Assembly: GCA_964560875.1 (NCBI GenBank)
Contig: CAZLMW010000035.1
Span: 5,637-69,636 of the forward strand
Reading direction: 5' to 3'
Origin: CAZLMW01 sp964560875
GTDB taxonomy: Bacteria > Myxococcota_A > UBA9042
DNA: 64,000 bases
Part shown: in pieces, positions 20,196 through 28,545 of the stretch
Layout of the letters: every line of letters begins with the position of its first letter
Numbering within the stretch: position 1 is the first letter of the stretch
Made by a program: the position numbers and the translations under genes
Notes under the pieces: model-generated
Told to the model about the DNA's origin: nothing
Database searches by the model: none
What the model saw: the letters and a program-made list of their open reading frames with translations, nothing else

Positions 20196-20238
20196 CCCCG
20201 CCCGTTGCCCTCGTGGTAGCGGGCGGGGTCGCGGTTTT
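20196..20238 (+). terminator. Rho-independent terminator after the giant lipoprotein gene
   Basis: CCCCGCCCG (20196-20204) pairs with CGGGCGGGG (20220-20228) across a 15-base loop and is followed by a short T-run at 20235-20238. It starts 28 bases after the stop. Just beyond, a 14-base perfect palindrome (20263-20276) lies next to the converging ATP-grasp stop. Confidence 0.6.
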
Positions 20239-20280
20239 GGGGAGGTCGACGCTGCGGAGTGAATCAATCGATTGATCGAT

Positions 20281-21537
20281 TCAGGGATCTTGCGGCTTGT
20301 CTGAGCAGATGATGCGCACAGTGGAAATCAGTGTGGCCAGCGCCTCTTCGACGACGGCGGTGTCCTCGTGGCGGACGACTGCTTGGCCTTCACCCTCATA
20401 ACTGCTGCGCGTGAACTGGCCGACGCGCGGGAGGTTCGCTTCGACGACGAGGTGACCGACCCTCTTCTGCGCCTCGGCGAGACCTTCGATACCGACGATG
20501 CGCCCGCCACCGCCACCGGCGCCCGGACCCTGGGCACGAAAGAAGGCGGCGCCGGCTGCATACTTGCGCGGAGGCAGCGAGAACCGGTTGTTGACCATGA
20601 GGTCGGCCCAACGCGGCAAGAACGGCGTGTCATGGGCGTACGAGAGCTGTTGCAGGATCATCGCGCCTGGCGGGCGGGCGGCGACCTCTCCGATGACGAT
20701 GCTGCCGTCGGGGCGCCTGAACCACTCCATGTGGCTCATTGCGGTGGTCATGCCGAGGGCCTTGAGGGCCGCGAAACCGATGCGGCGGGTCTCGTTGTAG
20801 GCCGGGCGTTCAATCTCGCGTGGCAGGAGCACGGTCCACTGGATCCACGGGTTCTCGAGCACGTGCAAAGGAGGCGGGTCGTACCGTGTGAGGCTCGCGA
20901 AGACCGGGTCGCCGTCGACGCTGATGGCCTCGAAGCTGCGTTCGCGCCCGGTGATGAACTCTTCGCACTGCCAGGGCGATGCTGCCGTAGGACAGGCTTG
21001 TTCCAGCAAGCGGCGCAGCTCGGCGGCGTCTTCGACCCGCAGTGTCGCGACGGACCCGGCTCCAGCCAGGGGCTTGAGGACCAGAGGAAAGCCGACTTCT
21101 TCGCCGAATGCGACGCCGTCAGCGACCGACTCGACGCGTGCGTGCTTGGCTACGGGCAAACCGGCGGCGCGCAGCACCTCTTTCATCCGGGCCTTGTCGC
21201 GGAAATTCCGGGCAGCCTCGCCGCCCATGCCTTCAATCCCCAAGCGCTCGCGAACGTCGGCGACGGGGACTTGCAGCTGTTCGTAGGTCGCGATGAGCCG
21301 ATGCACGCCGCCAAGGGCGTTGCCAAGCCACTGCACGGCCTCAGCAAGTTCATCGACGTCAAAGCAGTTGTCGACCCGGTAGTCGGCGGCGATGCGCTTG
21401 CGCAACGAGGGTCCGAGCCCGGCGAGAGTACCGGTACGGACAAGCGACAAGCGCACGCCGGGGGTCTGGGCGAGGGCCGCGACAAACCGCGGCGTCATGG
21501 CACCGTAATACGGCGAGACATAGACAACGTTGAGCAT
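20281..21537 (-). CDS. ATP-grasp ligase A
   Basis: 418 residues, cytoplasmic; last gene of the minus-strand half of the cluster. An N-terminal Rossmann-like pre-ATP-grasp domain starts MLNVVYVSPYYGAM. The ATP-binding loop is KPLAGAGS (155-162), the nucleotide-contact segment CEEF (191-194), and the metal-binding region has HMEWF (269-273) and GEVAARPPG (283-291). ATP-grasp enzymes join a carboxylate to an amine or thiol through an acylphosphate. The usual Asn of the ExN metal motif is Ala here. The ATG at 21537 was chosen because it begins the first beta-strand as in paralogues C and D; a GTG at 21567 is the alternative. It shares the HMEW and E-x-x-R-P-P-G patterns with ligases C and D. Substrate unknown. 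Confidence 0.85.
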   Translation of the reverse strand: MLNVVYVSPYYGAMTPRFVAALAQTPGVRLSLVRTGTLAGLGPSLRKRIAADYRVDNCFDVDELAEAVQWLGNALGGVHRLIATYEQLQVPVADVRERLGIEGMGGEAARNFRDKARMKEVLRAAGLPVAKHARVESVADGVAFGEEVGFPLVLKPLAGAGSVATLRVEDAAELRRLLEQACPTAASPWQCEEFITGRERSFEAISVDGDPVFASLTRYDPPPLHVLENPWIQWTVLLPREIERPAYNETRRIGFAALKALGMTTAMSHMEWFRRPDGSIVIGEVAARPPGAMILQQLSYAHDTPFLPRWADLMVNNRFSLPPRKYAAGAAFFRAQGPGAGGGGGRIVGIEGLAEAQKRVGHLVVEANLPRVGQFTRSSYEGEGQAVVRHEDTAVVEEALATLISTVRIICSDKPQDP

Positions 21538-21576
21538 GGCGGAACTCGCGGGGACCGGGCCTTGCACGCGCCCGGA

Positions 21577-22359
21577 TCAACGACCGTGTGGCGATTCGTG
21601 GTACGGGATGGCGTGCTGCGAGCCACCGGTCAGTTCATCGAGGTACATCGGCAACATCGTGCGCCACGTCGGCCAGTCGTGATGCCAATTCGGCCCCCAA
21701 ACATCGACGCGATTGGGGATGCCGCGGCCGCCGAGCGCGTTGGCCGCCTGCCAGGACTCGTGCGGCGCCTCCGCCCTGCCCTCACCGGTCGCGAGAATCA
21801 CAAACCGCTTGCGGAGGGCGTGCAGCTGCGCACCTTCCGGCAAGCGGGGGACGAAGTGCCGCGGTGAGCTCACGTGGTAATCGAAGGTGTGTTTGCCGTC
21901 CATCCAGCGGCTCATGTCGTAGGTGCCACTCATGCACACGGCGCCGCGGAAGATGTCCGGGCTGCGGCACAGGGTCGACAGCGCGTTGAACGCTCCGATG
22001 GACGCGCCAGCGGTGATGATCTCGATGTTGCGGTCGTTGCAGTCGGCCCGGATGGCCGGCACGAGCTCATGGACGATGAAGGCGTGGAACGCGCTTTGGA
22101 CCTTCGCGCGGTGCGGCCCCCAGTCGTCGCGGTTGATCCAAGCCTGGCCGCTGATGCTGTCGACCGAGTAGACCTTGATGCGCCCGGCCTCGAGCAGCGG
22201 CGACAGGACCTTGAGCATCAGAAAACGCTCACACTCCTCGGCGTCACCGCCGGCCGTCGGAAACAGCAGCACCGGCTGACCGAGATGGCCCCAGCGGACA
22301 ACTGTGACCTCGCGACGCACGCGCTCGCTGTACCAACTTGTGCGGATTCGAGCGGTCAT
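21577..22359 (-). CDS. Alpha/beta-hydrolase esterase
   Basis: 260 residues, no signal peptide. The nucleophile elbow is GASIG with Ser120. A His-rich WGPNWHHDW near residue 228 supplies the likely catalytic His, and the N-terminal LLFPTAGGD gives the oxyanion region. It belongs to the putative esterase (esterase D/antigen 85-like) group, which can act as esterases, acyltransferases or peptidases. The start overlaps the stop of ATP-grasp B by ATGA, and ligase A follows closely, so the three genes are surely cotranscribed. In this context it may hydrolyse or transfer an acyl group on the product of the ligases, which is inference. Confidence 0.82.
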   Translation of the reverse strand: MTARIRTSWYSERVRREVTVVRWGHLGQPVLLFPTAGGDAEECERFLMLKVLSPLLEAGRIKVYSVDSISGQAWINRDDWGPHRAKVQSAFHAFIVHELVPAIRADCNDRNIEIITAGASIGAFNALSTLCRSPDIFRGAVCMSGTYDMSRWMDGKHTFDYHVSSPRHFVPRLPEGAQLHALRKRFVILATGEGRAEAPHESWQAANALGGRGIPNRVDVWGPNWHHDWPTWRTMLPMYLDELTGGSQHAIPYHESPHGR

Positions 22360-23735
22360 TCGGGCTTGTCCGCAGGCGTGGACGACGCTGCGTCTACCTT
22401 GGCGCCGTCACGGCGATCCAGGACGTCTCGTTCGGTCTTGCGCCAGAACTGGATCATGCCCCAGAAGTGCTCGGTGAACGGGTCAATCTCGTGCTGCGGG
22501 TACAGCGAGGCGACCTTCTCGCGGACGATGGCCTTGGCCTGGTCGGTGCCAAAGAAGTTCCAGACGACCTCGTCGAGATGGGAAAGGTGGGTGGCGCAGA
22601 ACTCGTTGAACGCGTCGACCTGCATCTTCTCGCGGGTGATGTCGGCGTAGGCGGCGATGCGCTCGCGGAAGGGGAGGTCCTTTTTCTGAACGGCGTAGTA
22701 CGGCTCCCAATCGGGCATTCGCTGCATGGGGCGCTTGGTGGCGGCGCAGAACAACGACCACCGCAGCATCTTCTTCACCATGTTCGGGAAGTGGTAGTGC
22801 AGCGACGTGACCTGGAAATCGGGGCACGCGTTGGCGAAATCGATGGCGTAGAAGCGTCCGTCCTCGGTGCTGCGCAAGCTCTCGCAGCTGTTGAACTCCC
22901 AACCAAAGAAGCCGTTGATGGTCAGCTGCTGATCCACCAGGAACGACCATTCGTCCGAGTCGGCGAAGAAGAAATCCACCTGGTAGCGGTCATGGAGGGG
23001 TTTGTCCGGGTCGTAGCGGACCACTTCAACCTGCGGACCGATGCCGATGGTGCGCACGAAGAGGTCGTACGGGATGGCCTTTTGCATGTGCATCAGGCGT
23101 GTGCCGCTCTTGTCGTAGCTGGCCTGGAGCTGCTCACGATTGTCGATCTTGGTGACACCGACCCAACCGCCGCCGTCGTAGGGCTTCATGAAGTGGGGGT
23201 AGCCGAGGTCGTCAGCGACCGCGCCGAGGTCGAAAAGGCGGGCGTAGCGGCGCAACGTGGGACCGACGTCGGGGCCGGGAGCATGGTCGCGCGGCGGCAC
23301 GATCCACGTGTCAGGCACATCGAGGCCGAGGTGCATCATCGCCGCGTAGCTGGTCTGTTTCTCCATCGACTGCAGCGCCCATGGATTGTTGAGCACGTAC
23401 AGCCCGTCCATGATGATCGCTTTCTTGATCCACTCGCGGCTCGTCGTGAACCAGTGGGTCAGCCGGTCCAGGACGATGTCGTAGCGACACGGCTGGCGCA
23501 GTGAAAAAGGCTCCACAGTCACGCGTTCAATCGCGAAATCGACGACCTCAGAGCCGAGCTCGATCGACAGGTTCAGGTCCCGAATAATGGCTTCGTAGCA
23601 GGCTGGCCAGCACAGATCCGCGCCGAGCGAGAGGCCGATGGTGCGCGTCACGGGTGTCGGCTTCTTGGGCCGCTTGGCCGGTTTTCGTGCCGCTTTCCTG
23701 GCGGGTTTGCTGGTCGTCTTGCGCTTGGTGGCCAT
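22356..23735 (-). CDS. ATP-grasp ligase B with a basic N-terminal tail
   Basis: 459 residues. The first 25 residues hold twelve Lys/Arg alternating with Ala, Pro and Thr, which suggests a disordered tail that may bind a polyanion. The RimK/glutathione-synthetase-like fold follows, with ATP loop MKPYDGGGWVGV (183-194) and a metal-binding segment YAIDFANACPD in the C-terminal half, where Asp and Asn occupy the usual Glu/Asn positions. It is clearly less related to ligases A, C and D than those are to each other. It retains a complete-looking metal site, which they do not. GGAG six bases upstream supports the ATG. It starts 12 bases after the Fes-like esterase and overlaps the next esterase by ATGA. 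Likely forms an amide or peptide bond; substrate unknown. Confidence 0.83.
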   Translation of the reverse strand: MATKRKTTSKPARKAARKPAKRPKKPTPVTRTIGLSLGADLCWPACYEAIIRDLNLSIELGSEVVDFAIERVTVEPFSLRQPCRYDIVLDRLTHWFTTSREWIKKAIIMDGLYVLNNPWALQSMEKQTSYAAMMHLGLDVPDTWIVPPRDHAPGPDVGPTLRRYARLFDLGAVADDLGYPHFMKPYDGGGWVGVTKIDNREQLQASYDKSGTRLMHMQKAIPYDLFVRTIGIGPQVEVVRYDPDKPLHDRYQVDFFFADSDEWSFLVDQQLTINGFFGWEFNSCESLRSTEDGRFYAIDFANACPDFQVTSLHYHFPNMVKKMLRWSLFCAATKRPMQRMPDWEPYYAVQKKDLPFRERIAAYADITREKMQVDAFNEFCATHLSHLDEVVWNFFGTDQAKAIVREKVASLYPQHEIDPFTEHFWGMIQFWRKTERDVLDRRDGAKVDAASSTPADKPE

Positions 23736-23747
23736 CGCGGTCTCCGC

Positions 23748-24881
23748 CTACTCGTACGTCATCCAGAGGTGCCCGGGGAAGAGCCACGACAGCCCCTCAC
23801 GCAAGCGATCCCGCCAGTTTTCCCAGTTGTGTCCATCGGGCGCCCAACGGTACCGCAGGTCCATCCCCGTTGACTGCAACAGCGGCACAATAGACCGGTT
23901 TTCGTAGATCAACGTCTCGTACATGCCGCAGCTCAGGTAGACGCGGTCGGACGGTCGGCCGGGATCGGCTCGCAGCGCGTTCATGAACTTGACGACCGGG
24001 TCGAACGCCGGGCCGCGGGTGTGGTCGCCGATGTCGCTGAACGCGAACGAACCGGACTGCAGCAGAAGGCGGCCGAAGACGCCTGGACGTCGCCACGCAA
24101 CGGAAAGAGCCGCGACGCCGCCGAAGCTCGCGCCCATCAGGCATCGGGTCGCCGGGGTCCCGTAGACGGGCAGCTTGGCTTCGAGCTTGGGCAGCAACAC
24201 GTCTGCGATGTAGCTGATGTGGTCTTCGTTGTCGGGGTACTCGACCAGGCGATCACCGGGATGGGTGAAGCACACGATGAGCGGCAGGATCTCGTCGCGG
24301 TGGATCAGGTTGTCGAGCACCGTCTTCATCGCGGCGTATTTCAAGAAGTCGCCGCCATCGTGCACGACGAGCAGCGGGTAGCGGCCGGTTTCGACGAATC
24401 GGGCCGGCTTGTAGATGGTGATGTGCCGCGGTTCGCCGAACGGGGTCTGGAGGATGCGGTGCTCCGACAGCGTGCCGGGGCGAACTTCGGGGTCGTGCTC
24501 GCACCAATTCGGGCGCTCATAGCCGTCGCCATAGATGACAGAGTTGGCGCCGAAAGGATCGTGTGCGCGCTTGGGGTTGAGCGGGTCACGCAGCCACTCA
24601 CGATGGTCGCCTCGTACCACGTTTAGCTTGTATTCGATGCGCGACCTGGCCGGCACTTCGACAACGCAGAACCAAAAATCGGTGTCCGCGATGTGGGTGA
24701 ACGGCATCTCGGACGGCAGCCCGTAGATGAAGTGGCGCAGGTAGACGGCATCGGCGTGCCCTCGCCAGGCAAACGTGGCGTGAGGGCCCTCGATGATCGG
24801 GAAGGACTGGCTGCAAAACGCGTCGATGGCGTCTGCGTCGGGTGTTCCGTCGGCGCGGAGCTGGTCGATGACGAGGGTCAT
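23748..24881 (-). CDS. Enterochelin-esterase-like alpha/beta hydrolase
   Basis: 377 residues. The N-terminal 130 residues form an immunoglobulin-like domain of the Fes type (ATFAWRGHADAVYLRH, then IEYKLNVVRG and HDPFGANSV). The catalytic domain follows, with nucleophile elbow GASFGG (Ser252) and HNWENW near residue 350. Fes-family enzymes cleave trilactone siderophores, but no siderophore transport or synthesis gene is present, so I read this only as an esterase or transferase of that fold. No signal peptide is seen, so the substrate is intracellular. The start overlaps the S51-like gene stop (ATGA at 24878-24881), and the next ligase is 12 bases downstream. Confidence 0.83.
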   Translation of the reverse strand: MTLVIDQLRADGTPDADAIDAFCSQSFPIIEGPHATFAWRGHADAVYLRHFIYGLPSEMPFTHIADTDFWFCVVEVPARSRIEYKLNVVRGDHREWLRDPLNPKRAHDPFGANSVIYGDGYERPNWCEHDPEVRPGTLSEHRILQTPFGEPRHITIYKPARFVETGRYPLLVVHDGGDFLKYAAMKTVLDNLIHRDEILPLIVCFTHPGDRLVEYPDNEDHISYIADVLLPKLEAKLPVYGTPATRCLMGASFGGVAALSVAWRRPGVFGRLLLQSGSFAFSDIGDHTRGPAFDPVVKFMNALRADPGRPSDRVYLSCGMYETLIYENRSIVPLLQSTGMDLRYRWAPDGHNWENWRDRLREGLSWLFPGHLWMTYE

Positions 24882-25858
24882 GACACCTCCGCCGGGTCGA
24901 CCGTCCCGGCCGCAGAAAGCAGGCGCAGATCGTGGGATGTGTCGAGGACCTCGCTGGCGGCGAAGGCAGCATGGGCGCCGTCGGGGAGGATGACGCAGCG
25001 GGCTGGATTCATGCGGCGCGCCATCAACGCGACGCGTCCGTTGTCTTCGAGGTCAAGGCGTCGATGCGCGTGGGGAAGGGCGACCACGTCGTCTACGAGG
25101 CCGAGGCCATGGTCGAGCACCTCGGCGTCACCGTCGCCCCACGGCGGGAAATCGTGGAAAAGCACAACGCGCGAGGTCATCGCCATCGCGCCAGCGGACC
25201 ACGCCATGACATGCCGGTCCACGAGCAGTGACCGCAGGGCGAAAAGGCGCAGGCGGTTGAGAAGAACGGCGACGTGTCCTCCGGCGATGCACACCAGGCG
25301 GACGCCCTCGAGGGCGTGTGCGACCTGCTCGCGGTGCCGGGCGATGGACGGCCGCGTGCCCGGTTTCACGGTCTGTTGGAAGTCGAGGTGAATCGCCTTG
25401 ACGCGGCGCAGATGATGTCGGTCGAGCTCGGCGATGGCGGCGATAGCGGCAACCTGCTCGGGACCGTAGAGGTCATCGTCGGCGTCGTGTGCGAGGAGCT
25501 CGCGTGCGGCGGCCATCGCGTGATTGAGGCGTCGCCGATAGATCACCTGCAGCCGACGCAGCTTGTCCTGGCGCTGTCGGTGGAGCTCGAAATAATCCGG
25601 ATCGTCGGCGGCGATGGTCTTCCAGCGCGTGTAGAGGCGAAGGTTGACGGCGTTGTTGCCCAGCGCTGTCTGGAGCTCGTTGTCATCCTTTTCGCGTTCT
25701 CGCCAACCGGCGGTGACCAACCCAATCGGACGGTTTTGCGCGAGTTTGGGTGCGAGATCGGTAATCGTCGGCTTCAGACGCTGCGGTCCGCAAAGCGTGA
25801 CCGTGGCGGCGGACGCGTCGGAATCGGGCACAGAGATGGCGGTCGGTGACGGGCTCAT
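24878..25858 (-). CDS. Peptidase S51-like protein (dipeptidase E/cyanophycinase superfamily)
   Basis: About 326 residues from the ATG at 25858; the frame stays open to 26071 but would run into the divergent ligase gene, so the shorter start is preferred. The core has TVTLCGPQRL, PIGLVTAGW, CIAGGHVAVLLNRL and the nucleophile motif AWSAGAM, with Ser221 as the probable catalytic Ser. This matches the class-I amidotransferase-like S51 fold, whose known members cleave Asp-dipeptides or cyanophycin. A helical insert of about 100 residues (80-180), rich in charged residues, makes it much longer than peptidase E. It is the first gene of the minus-strand operon. In a cluster of amide-forming ligases it could release or recycle the product, which is inference. 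Confidence 0.72.
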   Translation of the reverse strand: MSPSPTAISVPDSDASAATVTLCGPQRLKPTITDLAPKLAQNRPIGLVTAGWREREKDDNELQTALGNNAVNLRLYTRWKTIAADDPDYFELHRQRQDKLRRLQVIYRRRLNHAMAAARELLAHDADDDLYGPEQVAAIAAIAELDRHHLRRVKAIHLDFQQTVKPGTRPSIARHREQVAHALEGVRLVCIAGGHVAVLLNRLRLFALRSLLVDRHVMAWSAGAMAMTSRVVLFHDFPPWGDGDAEVLDHGLGLVDDVVALPHAHRRLDLEDNGRVALMARRMNPARCVILPDGAHAAFAASEVLDTSHDLRLLSAAGTVDPAEVS

Positions 25859-26035
25859 GGGAGGCGGATGGTGGCGATGGGCCGTCCAACCGTCAACGGC
25901 TGCCGAAAACGGAGTCATGGGCCGGATCGACGGGACAAGGATCGCCGCCAAAACGATGCTTGTCTGCAGGGTTGAATGCCTGCACCCTCCGCGCCCGCCG
26001 GGACCAACCCGCACTTTTCCAACCCGGGGCGCGCC

Positions 26036-27256
26036 ATGCACGTCATTCTCGTCGAACCTGCCTTTCCGCATTACCAGCGGCAGTTCGCACGCGGTCTCAA
26101 GGAAGCGGGCGCCTATGTCACCGGCATCGGCGAGCGGCCATGGGACTGGCTCGATGGCGACCTCAAGTCATGGCTGGGCGCCTACGAGCAGGTTGGGTCA
26201 GTGTGCGATGTCGGACAGATGCACGCCGCCGTCCGCCGCATCCAGGAGCGCGGCTGGGTCGACCGGCTCGAGGCCACCGTCGAAGCGCACATGCTGCCCG
26301 TCGCCAAGGTTCGCGACGCGTGCTCCATCCCCGGGCTGACCTACGAACAGGCCGTGTTGTGCCGCGACAAACCCAAACAGAAGGAATTCCTGCGCCGCCA
26401 CGGCATCGCTTGCGCCGCGTCAATCGCCGCTGATTCCGCCGCCGAGGTGCGCGACTTCGTTGCCGAGGTCGGATTCCCGGTCATCTTGAAGCCGCGGGCC
26501 GGCGCTGGGGCAGCTGGAACCGTACGGGTCAACAACGCCGCCGAGCTCGAAGCCGCCATCATCGAGGCCGGTGTCGAGAAGGGCACCAGCATCGCCGTCG
26601 AGGAGTTCAACCAGGGGCACGAAGGCTTCTACGACACGCTCACAGTCAATCGTAAGGTTTCGTACGAGTTCATCTCGCACTACTATCCCAACGTCCTTGT
26701 CGCGATGCGTACCCGCGGCGTCAACCCCATGATCATCGCCACCAACCGCACCGATGCCCCCAGCTACGACGAGGTCAAGGCGATGGGGCGCAAGGTCGTC
26801 GAGGCGCTCGGGCTGCACACCGCCGCCACGCACATGGAGTGGTTTTTCGGCCCCCGCGGACTGCGATTTTCCGAGATCGGCGCGCGACCTCCCGGCGTCG
26901 GCCAATGGGACGTGTATTGCGCCGCGAACGACCTCGACCTCTACCGCGAGTGGGGCAACGCGATCACCCACGGAAGGGTCAGCCGGCCTCCGTCACGCCG
27001 GTACGCCGCCGCGATCCTGAACATCCGACCCGAACGGGACGGAACGATTGTGGGCTACGAGGGCGTGGAGCACGCGAGGCAGTTGCTCGGCCCAGCGCTC
27101 ATGGACTTCAACCTCCCCGAACCGGGCACCCCCACGCAACCGGTGTCAGCCGGCTACATGGCCAACGCCTGGATTCGCGCCCGTCATCCCGACTATGACG
27201 AGCTGCACCGCCTGCTCGAAGAAGTCGGCCGGGTCATGCGTGTCCGCGTCCGATAG
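26036..27256 (+). CDS. ATP-grasp ligase C
   Basis: 406 residues; first gene of the plus-strand half of the cluster, 177 bases from the divergent S51-like start. The ATG at 26036 opens with MHVILVEPAF, matching the paralogue MKVAFIAPAY; GGGG lies upstream. The ATP loop is KPRAGAGAAG (152-161), the adenine-contact segment AVEEF (187-191), and the metal region HMEWF (267-271) and SEIGARPPG (279-287), with Gly in place of the usual metal-binding Asn. The N-terminal domain is a Rossmann-like pre-ATP-grasp fold. Close to ligase D in length and domain order, so the pair arose by duplication. Probably catalyses amide or peptide bond formation; substrates unknown. Confidence 0.85.
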   Translation: MHVILVEPAFPHYQRQFARGLKEAGAYVTGIGERPWDWLDGDLKSWLGAYEQVGSVCDVGQMHAAVRRIQERGWVDRLEATVEAHMLPVAKVRDACSIPGLTYEQAVLCRDKPKQKEFLRRHGIACAASIAADSAAEVRDFVAEVGFPVILKPRAGAGAAGTVRVNNAAELEAAIIEAGVEKGTSIAVEEFNQGHEGFYDTLTVNRKVSYEFISHYYPNVLVAMRTRGVNPMIIATNRTDAPSYDEVKAMGRKVVEALGLHTAATHMEWFFGPRGLRFSEIGARPPGVGQWDVYCAANDLDLYREWGNAITHGRVSRPPSRRYAAAILNIRPERDGTIVGYEGVEHARQLLGPALMDFNLPEPGTPTQPVSAGYMANAWIRARHPDYDELHRLLEEVGRVMRVRVR

Positions 27257-27325
27257 CCGTTCGGCCGGTCCACAAACCCGATCGTCAGGTTCCTAACGAC
27301 CTTTTCCCAACCACGGGCCCAGGCC

Positions 27326-28543
27326 ATGAAAGTCGCATTTATCGCCCCCGCGTATCCGCCCGAACAAGCCAACTTCACCCGCGGTCTCGCCGAAGTCGGC
27401 GCCCACGTGATCGGCATCGGCAATCAGCCCGCGTCGCACCTTCCCGGGCGCGTACGGCGGCGGCTGGGCGAGTACCTGCAGGTCGACAACCTGTTCGACG
27501 AAGCCGCGGCGACCGAGACCATCGTCAAGGCGCTTCGCGGACGCGGGATCGACCGGGTGGAGAGCAATTGGGAGCCCGTGGTCCTGCTTGCCGCACGGAT
27601 TCGCGAGCGGCTGGAGATCCCGGGGATGTCGCGCGACACCGTGCTTGGATTCCGCGACAAACAGCTGATGAAAGAGCGGCTCGTGGCCGCGGGTCTGCGG
27701 GTCCCACATAGCTTCCGTGCCACGTCCACCAAGGCGGCCCAGGAAGCGGCCGAGCGCATCGGATTGCCGCTGATCGTCAAACCCATCGCCGGAGCCGGAA
27801 GCGCCGATACCTACCGCTGTGACGACCAGGCTGCGATCGACGAAGCGCTGCACAAGACCAAACACGTGCCCGAGATCAGCGTCGAAGAGTTCGTCGACGG
27901 CGAGGAGTTCACGTACGACACCGTCTGCATCAACGGCCAACCCGCGTTCGAGAGCGTCGCGCAATACTTCCCGCGTCCGCTCGATTTTCGGACCAACGAG
28001 TGGATCAGCCCGTACCAGGTCGTCTACCGCGACCCGTATCGCAAGGATCTGCAGGCCGGGGTCAAGCTCGGTCGCGCGGTGCTCAAGGCGCTCGGGATGG
28101 GCACCGGGTTCACGCACATGGAGTGGTACCGCAAGGCGGACGGCGAGGTTGTTTTCGGCGAGATCGGCTGCCGCAACGGCGGCGGGCATTTCGCGGACAT
28201 GATGAATTGGAGCAACGACTTCGACATCTTCCGCGAGTGGGCGCGATCCATCTGCTGGCACAGCTTCGAGGCGGAGGCGCAGCGGCGCTATCACGTCGGC
28301 ATGGTCTTCAAACGGGCCGAAGGTGAAGGCAAAATCGCCGCCGTACACGGCATGGACCGCGTATTGGCACGGTGGGGTGGCCACGTCGTCGCCAACGAGC
28401 TCTTGCCGGTCGGAACGCCGCGACGCAATTGGAAGCAGACGTTGCTCAGTGACGGCTTCGTCGCGTTCCGGCACCCGCGGCTCGACGTGGTCAACACCAT
28501 CGCCAAGGACGTCATCAGCGGCGTTCGGATGGTCGCGAGGTAG
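27326..28543 (+). CDS. ATP-grasp ligase D
   Basis: 405 residues, 69 bases after ligase C and 2 bases before the GT5 gene. N-terminal MKVAFIAPAYPPEQANF; ATP loop KPIAGAGS (152-159); SVEEF (185-189); metal region HMEWY (264-268) and GEIGCRNGGG (278-287). The Asn that normally follows Glu by two positions is Gly, although another Asn lies four residues on. It is the tandem paralogue of ligase C and a more distant one of ligase A. Two similar ligases in tandem could add two different residues to one product or act as a heterodimer. No signal peptide. Confidence 0.85.
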   Translation: MKVAFIAPAYPPEQANFTRGLAEVGAHVIGIGNQPASHLPGRVRRRLGEYLQVDNLFDEAAATETIVKALRGRGIDRVESNWEPVVLLAARIRERLEIPGMSRDTVLGFRDKQLMKERLVAAGLRVPHSFRATSTKAAQEAAERIGLPLIVKPIAGAGSADTYRCDDQAAIDEALHKTKHVPEISVEEFVDGEEFTYDTVCINGQPAFESVAQYFPRPLDFRTNEWISPYQVVYRDPYRKDLQAGVKLGRAVLKALGMGTGFTHMEWYRKADGEVVFGEIGCRNGGGHFADMMNWSNDFDIFREWARSICWHSFEAEAQRRYHVGMVFKRAEGEGKIAAVHGMDRVLARWGGHVVANELLPVGTPRRNWKQTLLSDGFVAFRHPRLDVVNTIAKDVISGVRMVAR

Positions 28544-28545
28544 GC

